Origin: Dendrophyllia cribrosa
Taxonomy: Eukaryota; Cnidaria; Anthozoa; Scleractinia; Dendrophylliidae
Assembly: GCA_024195265.1 (NCBI GenBank)
Contig: JAJLRJ010000014.1
Location: 26,205,181-26,269,180, forward strand
Length of the DNA stretch: 64,000 bases
Direction: 5' to 3'
Below the pieces are notes generated by a model, which made no database searches, had not been told where the DNA came from, and saw nothing but the letters and a program-made list of their open reading frames with translations. The position numbers and the translations under genes were made by a program. This document shows positions 57,540 through 64,000 of this stretch, piece by piece. Numbering within the stretch: position 1 is the stretch's first letter; each line of letters opens with the position of its first letter.

Positions 57540-57830
57540 AAGATTTCCTTGAACTGCCTTCATTTGAGTGGTCTCGCAGCTTTTAGGATGTCTTCCAAGA
57601 CTCAAACGTTAGAACCACTTTGTACAGTATAATAAACAGCACCACAGGAAAGTACTGCGCAGTAGCTGTCAGTTGAATTGTCACACTTTAGGATTTCATC
57701 CACAGACTCAAAAGTTAGAACCACCTTGTACAGCGTAATAAACAGCACCACAGGAAAGTACTGCTCAATAGCTTTCATTTGAATGGTCACACTTTAGGAT
57801 TTCATCCCCAGACTTACAAGTTTAAATATA
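57540..57830. repeat. three units of the 104-bp family
   Basis: Same orientation and linker as the 21.5-23.1 kb array (AGAACCACCTTGTACAG, AATAAACAGCACCACAGG, AAAGTACTGCTCAATAGC). No inverted ends were seen. A minus-strand 62-codon frame reads through it. Confidence 0.8.
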
Positions 57831-58060
57831 AAGGGAAAAGTTACTGAGATGTGGATATCCAAACACAATTTGCTTTTTAATACTTCTTTATTGGTAAACA
57901 TCCGAAAGAAACAAATGAGCTAAATTGAAAACAGTAATCCTATTTTACTGATTCTGTTCACAGTGTCAAAATGCACACGAACATTTAATTCCATCATGAA
58001 CGCGTTAATTTTAGTTAAATGTCGCGAGGGAAACAATAAAATTTGAAATTAGAAAATTAA

Positions 58061-58265
58061 CCCTTTAACTCCCAAGAGTGCCGAAAATCAAAACTCGAGA
58101 AACATCCCAAATTTCATATTGTAAAATAATGAAAAACAAATAGTACCATGCAAAAGTACTGCTGAAGAGGGTTCCTTTAAATGGTTACACCATAGGATTT
58201 CGTCGACAGATAAAACGTTATAACTACATAACATGTTTCCATAATTGACTTTCGGAGTGAAAGGG
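58061..58265 (-). mobile_element. complete one-unit CCCTTT-type TTAA element, 205 bp
   Basis: Perfect TTAA flanks (58057-58060, 58266-58269). Ends CCCTTTAACTCCCAAGAGTG and (reverse complement) CCCTTTCACTCCGAAAGTC. A single core unit (GAGGGTTCCTTTAAATGGTT) lies between. The length of 205 bases is identical to that of 62041-62245, so this is the basic form. Confidence 0.85.
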
Positions 58266-58386
58266 TTAACTATCGGACAATAATTAGTTGTAAATAATTT
58301 ATATTCAATTCTGACTCTAAGAAACTCAAGCTTGTAATGTTATGTGATCATCCCAGTAACAATGAAAGTTTGGAATGCTTTTTGTT

Positions 58387-58880
58387 TGTTCTGTCCTAAA
58401 CGAGACCTTTCTTTCGTGCTGTTGTGTTCTCGAGCATTGTAGTTCTTTCTGTTAAGTTGATTTTAAATTTAAACATCCATTGCCATGAATAGCGCAGTAA
58501 AGAATAGACTGCGAACCTTACAGAACTGATGGAACCTCAAGTAATATGGTTGCTTGTTCTGTCCTTGACGAGACCTTTCTTTCGTGCTGTTGTGTTCTCG
58601 AGCATTGTAGTTCCATCTGTTAAGTTGATTTTAAATTTAAACATCCATGGCCATGAATAGCGCAGTAAAGAATAGACTGAACCTTACAGAACTGATGGAA
58701 CCTCTTAAGTAATATGGTTGCTTGTTCTGTCCTTGACGAGACCTTTCTTTCGTGCTGTTGTGTTCTCGAGCATTGTAGTTCTTTCTGTTAAGTTGATTTT
58801 AAATTTAAACATCCATGGCCATGAATAGCGCAGTAAAGAAAAGACTGAACCTTACAGAACTGATGGAACCTCTCAAATAT
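58387..58880. repeat. 168-bp tandem repeat, three copies
   Basis: The unit includes TTGACGAGACCTTTCTTTCG, TGCTGTTGTGTTCTCGAGCA and CATGAATAGCGCAGTAAAG. CGAGACC falls at 58401, 58569 and 58737. Copies are nearly identical. It abuts diverged units of the 104-bp family. Confidence 0.9.
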
Positions 58881-59390
58881 GGTTCTAATTTTTGAGTCTG
58901 CGGGTGAAAATTTCAAGTGTGGCTATTAAAAACTGACTAACTGAGAAGCAACTGGAGAATACAGTGCTGTTTATTATTCCGAACAAGGTGGTTGGAACTT
59001 TTAAATCTGTGATTAAAATCCTATAGTGTGACCATTCACAGAATAAAAGCTACTGAGAGTACTTTCTTGTGGTGCTGTTTGTTATAAGGTATAAATTGTT
59101 TCTAATTTTCGATTCTCAGTGGATAATTGTGTTATACTAGGTGATTCTATAACGTTTGAGTCTGTGGATGAAATCGTAATGTGTCAGTATTTAAGTAAAA
59201 GCTGTTGTTGTTAGTGCTGTACAAGGTGATTCTTGCTTTTTAGTTTATGGATGAAACACCAAAGTGCGATCAGTATTTCATTTGGCGTTGTTTATTTTCG
59301 ATATTTTCCAAAACAAAATTCCGTCTTTTAGTCGTGTTTCGATCTTGGCTAATCATTTTTGGGGGATCAAAGGGGGTACTGAATAAACAT
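58880..59390 (-). repeat. diverged 104-bp family units with an element-like end
   Basis: About four degenerate reversed units (TTTTTGAGTCTGCGGGTGAA, CTGTTTATTATTCCGAACAA, CGTTTGAGTCTGTGGATGAA) lead into TTTTCGATATTTTCCAAAAC and ATTTTTGGGGGATCAAAGGG. The last two resemble the sub-terminal and terminal part of the CCCTTT elements, linking the two families physically. Confidence 0.6.
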
Positions 59391-59399
59391 AATATTAAA

Positions 59400-61180
59400 T
59401 GAATCTTGTTGTAGCAAGAGGCAATCTTTGTAAAAGTGGATGACTGTGTTCATATAGACGTACATATGACCATATATGTACATGTTAAAATCGTGTATCA
59501 ACATTTGCGAGACGATCAAGTGGTGAACTAACGTGGGAAGCACAGAACAAAAAAATATATTTTGTGCAACTCAAGCAAAAGTTTGTGTTGCGTGATTTGA
59601 GAAATCACTTTGTAACGGTGGTCAAATTAAAACTTATTCCATCTACAACTCATGGATCTCTTTATGTACCTGTATATTTATTTTACCACAAAGACCTCAC
59701 GAGGAGAACAATTAACTGTAGGCGTAACAGGATGTGAACATATGCCCTCTATTTAGTACTAAAAACTTACCTGTTTATATTGTCGAGTTAGGACACCTCT
59801 GTCGCTTTTCTCAGGCAGCTTAATGATTACCAGAAGAGATCTCAGTGTTGTATTGTAAAATACAGATGACTAAAACACAACTGAGAGAAAATCAATTCAA
59901 ACGTCATAACCCACGAAGCGCGACATAAACATTTCGTGAGAGAACAGAAGTGCTTTTTCGCTCAGTTGCGTCAGTAGGGTACTGAGCTAAGGCAACAGTG
60001 GTAACAGAGTATCCGGCGCAGACGAAAACACTTCAGTAAACACTGAAGTGTGAAGTGAACAAAGCGCTACTCTGAGAGGACAAAAGAATGACCTAAAATA
60101 AGTGAAATTGAAAACATTTTAGCATCGCGTGCAACGCCAATCATCTGTATCATTCAGTTATGGGTATCTAAGCACTACCTATGAAATACGGACCCATATT
60201 CACAGTTTTTTGACAGTTTATAATGACAATACTCCTTCAAAAACAGTCCAGGTGACAAAGACTCTCTTTTCTCAACCATAAAACGGCGCACAAATGGCGA
60301 ACACGTTCTTTGTTTACATAACGTTGCCATATCCATTTCGTGACTTTCCGATTGGACATTAGTTACAGATGAAGGCACTAGTTAAAGACCAGGTGGAGGT
60401 AATTGCGTTTCCCGAAATAGACAACTTTAATGGCCGTAAAATCGACGAAACCAAATTGCCATTCAGTGGGCTAATGACAAGGAAAAGGGAATGGTCTACA
60501 CTTAGATTTAATGGGCATGTATGAATCACGCGATGGCGCGAGAATATTCCAAACAAGTGTCTATTAAATAAATAGATACAGATTATTCAGGTGTGCTTTT
60601 GAGAAATGTAATAAAGACAAGGAAGAAAGTCACACCCCTAGTTACATGGGCACAGGACATCCCCAACAAAATAGGTCCAAAAGTTTCCTTTCTTCAAAAA
60701 TGTGACAAATAAAACAGAGAAATGATAAATCATAGGTAATCCGTTGAAAAAAATACGCCCACTCAACAAGGAGCTTCCGTGATTCCGCTTTCACTTGAAT
60801 GGCAGTAATTATAGTTTTAAAAGAAACTTACAATTGGAAACACCTTCCATATAGTATTTGCTGAAACAAATCAAACCCTAAGGCCATGGAGCCATTAAAT
60901 TGTTTGTTATAACCGACAAACAATTGTTTCAGCACCACAGTTTTGAAACGTTCACCCATGAAGTCCCATTATGAAACTGGGAACAGAGTAAAATGGGCAG
61001 TGAAAAACAGATTCTGTAACTATGGTTAGTCAAACTCAAAACCTAGAACCCCCTGTGGACCGACGATAATATTAACGCATTTAACTCGTTAGCAGGTTGG
61101 GATGTTAACACCCTATATTTGTTTTGTTTAAGTTGTAACTTCTTTTTATAACATTTAAAACACAAGATCAAAAGGATCAA
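59400..61180. other. no gene seen
   Basis: AT-rich sequence with chance frames only. A small perfect inverted repeat CACTTCAGTAAACACTGAAGTG lies near 60029. Confidence 0.4.
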
Positions 61181-61189
61181 TATTCATGC

Positions 61190-61830
61190 ACTGCTTTTAT
61201 TTGATGGCCAAACTTTAGGATTTTATCTTGACAGTCTCGGAAGTTGGATCATCTTGTAGAACGTAAAAAACTGAAGAATCCTTCAATGAAGGGCTGGTCA
61301 GAACTTCGTTTTACTTTAACGGTAACAATAATGCAATAAAGAGTCCTGCTGATAATTGTGCTCAGCAACAGATGTCTCACAGTCTGACTCACAAGTTACT
61401 AGAGAACCACCTTGTACAGCATCATATAAACAGTGCCATAGGAAAGTACTCCTTAATAGATTTGATGTCATACTAGGATTTCATTGACAGGCACAAATGA
61501 TATAGAACCACTTTAAACAGTGCCACAAGAAAGTACTGCTTAACAGTCTTGATGTGAATGGTCACACTTTAGGATTTCATCCACGGACTCACACGTCAGA
61601 ACCACTTTGTTCAGCATAATAAACAGTACTACTAATGGTCACACTTTAGGATTTTATCTACAGACGCAACGCGATCAGGAATAATAGAATAAACAGTACT
61701 GGCAATGGCAGCGTTTGAACGATCACTGCTTAGATGTAAAACCCAGAATTTCCTTTCAGAGCACTGTAATCAGCAACACAGGAACTTACTGTTCAATAGC
61801 TTTCATTCAAACTTTCCACTTTAAAGTTAC
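61190..61830. repeat. decayed 104-bp family array
   Basis: At least five broken units share CTTTAGGATTTCATCCACGG, GAACCACTTTGTTCAGCATA and AAGTACTGCTTAACAG. Spacing is irregular and several linkers are deleted. This looks like an old array of the same family as 21540-23121. Confidence 0.65.
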
Positions 61831-62040
61831 AAAGAAAATATGATATCATGACGGTGCACTAAAGAAATGGGTGCTTTTTTACCGGCAGCAGTCGCCTGAG
61901 CGAACATCGACAATTTTGTTACGACTCCCTTGAACGGCACCATGAATTAAAATATTTTTATCGACATCGGCCTTATTTTGGACGGATTTAGCAAATAAAC
62001 AAAAGAACTAAACACAATTAAACACCAGGCGTAGAATGAA

Positions 62041-62245
62041 CCCTTTCACTCCCAGAGACAGTTATGGAGACATGAAGTATAGTTCTAACTATTGAGTCTG
62101 TCGATTAAATCCTATGGTGTGACCATTCAAATGAAACCTCTTCATCAGTACTTTTGCTGATACCATTTGTTTTTCAATATTTTACAAAATGAAATTTGGG
62201 ATTTTTCTTAAATTTTGATGTTTGGCACTCTTGCGAGTTAAAGGG
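62041..62245 (+). mobile_element. complete one-unit CCCTTT-type element, 205 bp
   Basis: Left end CCCTTTCACTCCCAGAG after TGAA (a mutated TTAA), right end CTCTTGCGAGTTAAAGGG before TTAA (62246-62249). One core unit, GTGTGACCATTCAAATGAAA. It is in the opposite orientation to 58061-58265. Confidence 0.8.
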
Positions 62246-62692
62246 TTAAACTTCTGTTTACCTCAATAGTGTGTTTTCGTCTGTTCTTTAACGTCTAGAA
62301 GTACGTTTGAAGGTTGTTAACTGCATAAATTGCCACTAAGGTTAATTATTAACACTGGGAAGATAGGAGGATTAATCATCTTAGCAACTTCCTTAGCTTT
62401 CTATTTTCTTCAACAGATTTTCCATGATTCGCCATTTCTTATTAAAAGTTAGCAGTGCGTGCAATGGACAGGCAATATGCTATAATTAATAATACCTAAA
62501 CACTTAATGTTATATTTGCTGTTTCTATTAACTGAAATATCAGAGAACATAGGAAACAAACCCCACATAAAACATTTTAATTCACTTTTAATGACGCTTT
62601 TAGTTAATTATCAGCTACTAAGTAAAATACTGAGATTAAACGTTCGTTGAATAGTGGTCAATTATCGAGATGGTGGTAGTCACCAGCTCCCA

Positions 62693-63440
62693 CTGACGTG
62701 AAGCAATAGGTCAGGGCTATTGTTAGTTTTGCTCGCAGGCAAAGCTCTGGCGAACATAGTCATTGCGCATGCTGTTTTTAAGGGGGCTATTTAAAACGTC
62801 AAAAGACCTATTTGTATCAAAGGAAATATGAAAATAATGGTCTAGTTTTGTTAAACTATATTAGTGCACTGTACTCATATGCTTCCAACGTGAAGCAATA
62901 GGTGGAAGGGTCTATTTTTTATTCAGCTCGCACTGAGGCAACAACTCACCAAGTGAACATTGTCATTGCGCATATGCTGTTTGCTTTAAGGGGCCAATTC
63001 GCCAAATTCACTTTAAAACGTCAAAAGACCCATTCGTATCAATGGAAATATGAAAATAATGGCCTAGTTTTGTTAACTATCATTATATTAGTGCACTGTA
63101 CTCATATGCTTCCAACGTAAAGCAATAGGTAAGGAACTAGCTCGCAGGCAACAACTCACCAAGTGAACATTGTCATTGCGCATATTCTGTTTGCTTAAAG
63201 GGGCCAATTCACCAGATTTTAGTATTACTTTAAAACTTCAAAAGATAAATTTGTATCCATGGAAATACGCGGAAAATAATGGTCAAGTTTTGTTTTCAAC
63301 GTGAATCAATAGGTGGGGGGATATTGTTTATTCGGCTAGCAGGCTACAACCTGCTAGGTGAACATAGTCATTGTGCATATTCTGTTTGCTTTAAGAGGCC
63401 AATTCACCAGATTTTAGTATCACTTTGAAACGTTTTGACC
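62693..63440. repeat. about 190-227-bp tandem repeat, four copies
   Basis: The unit includes GAAGCAATAGGT, CAACTCACCAAGTGAACATT, GTCATTGCGCATATGCTGTT, AAGGGGCCAATTC and AAAACGTCAAAAGACC. Repeats start near 62702, 62894, 63121 and 63309. Each contains a TTAAGGGGCCAATTC-type word like the ends of the AGGGGC elements. The 72-codon frame at 62902-63120 is a by-product. Confidence 0.8.
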
Positions 63441-63574
63441 AAATATCAGCCAAATCCTCGTGACATTAAATAATGACATTAATGACTTAAATCAACGAAG
63501 GTTTACGTCATGCAGCTGCAAAGTGAATACCAGTTCAATATAAACACTACAAATATATATATATTTCTTGCTTT

Positions 63575-63946
63575 AAGGGACACTGTTCCACCGAAATAGC
63601 GAATTGTGTTTACTTAATTTCCATATTTTATCGCCAGATGGCACTTATAAATATATAACTAAATTGAATACTGAAAAGATGCTATACAGCAAAACAGAAG
63701 CAGAAGTTTGTTATAAAAGTGCAGGATTCCAAGGATGGAAGTGGATTACAGTTCATCAATTTTGATTTTGTGGTGAAATTTTGAGTTTTCCTCGCCGCTA
63801 TTTTGTCCTTTTAGTTCATATTTCTTTGCGTTCATCACTTTTGGCGATTTTGTTTTCCTGTTTTAAGATAATAAAGCAAGCTTAAACTGCGCAAGCTTCT
63901 GGCCATAATCATGAAAACACGATATTTCAGCCGGGAACAGTCCTCT
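63575..63946. mobile_element. AAGGGACACTGTTCC inverted-repeat MITE
   Basis: The left end AAGGGACACTGTTCC and the right end GGGAACAGTCCTCT are inverted with a gap. The interior matches 54921-55270 in the same orientation (GATGGAAGTGGATTACAGTT, AATCATGAAAACACGATAT). A duplicated GCAAGCTT lies at about 63877-63900. Confidence 0.7.
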
Positions 63947-64000
63947 AATGATTGATTGACTAATTGCAGACTGGAGGCTCCTAAAAATCAAACACTCCAT

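Overview
The window looks like nuclear DNA of an anthozoan cnidarian, most likely a stony coral. The basis is a metazoan Six3/6 homeobox gene split by a spliceosomal intron, an AT-rich gene-poor sequence, and dense short inverted-repeat elements and minisatellites of a kind common in coral genomes. The species cannot be settled from sequence alone. Only three coding loci are well supported, and most other open frames are chance or lie inside repeats.

Layout. 1-6.6 kb: a tandem segmental duplication. Each unit carries a 52-bp minisatellite, a compact TATA promoter with two ATTGCAAT sites, and one intact intronless gene for an unrecognised acidic protein (228 and 214 aa). 7.1-8.4 kb: a TA-flanked inverted-repeat element whose own end sequence has expanded into about 41 copies of a 17-bp repeat, with a 65-bp foldback nested inside. 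10-20 kb: weak signs of spliced transcripts on both strands, interrupted by a nest of DNA transposons, a tRNA-derived SINE, a Penelope-like reverse transcriptase scrap and two short tandem arrays. 20.9-25.4 kb: a TA-flanked element keeping a possible transposase tail, a 1.6-kb array of 104-bp monomers with a 520-bp higher-order period, a TTAA-flanked MITE inserted in that array, and a retrotransposon C-terminal fragment.

30-40 kb: the Six3/6 gene on the minus strand (exon 1 39434-40008; probable exon 2 37803-37869, joined in phase across a 1.56-kb intron). It encodes a 213-residue transcription factor with a complete SIX domain and homeodomain. It sits in a gene desert of tens of kilobases, as developmental regulators often do, so the flanks may hold its enhancers.

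40-64 kb: no convincing genes. The region holds short TIR elements of three families: TTAA-flanked CCCTTT elements with an internal 88-bp minisatellite, TTAA-flanked AGGGGC elements, and AAGGGACACTGTCC elements. It also has larger tandem arrays at 51.6-53.1, 58.4-58.9 and 62.7-63.4 kb. The recurring theme is inverted-repeat DNA elements that host or seed minisatellites.
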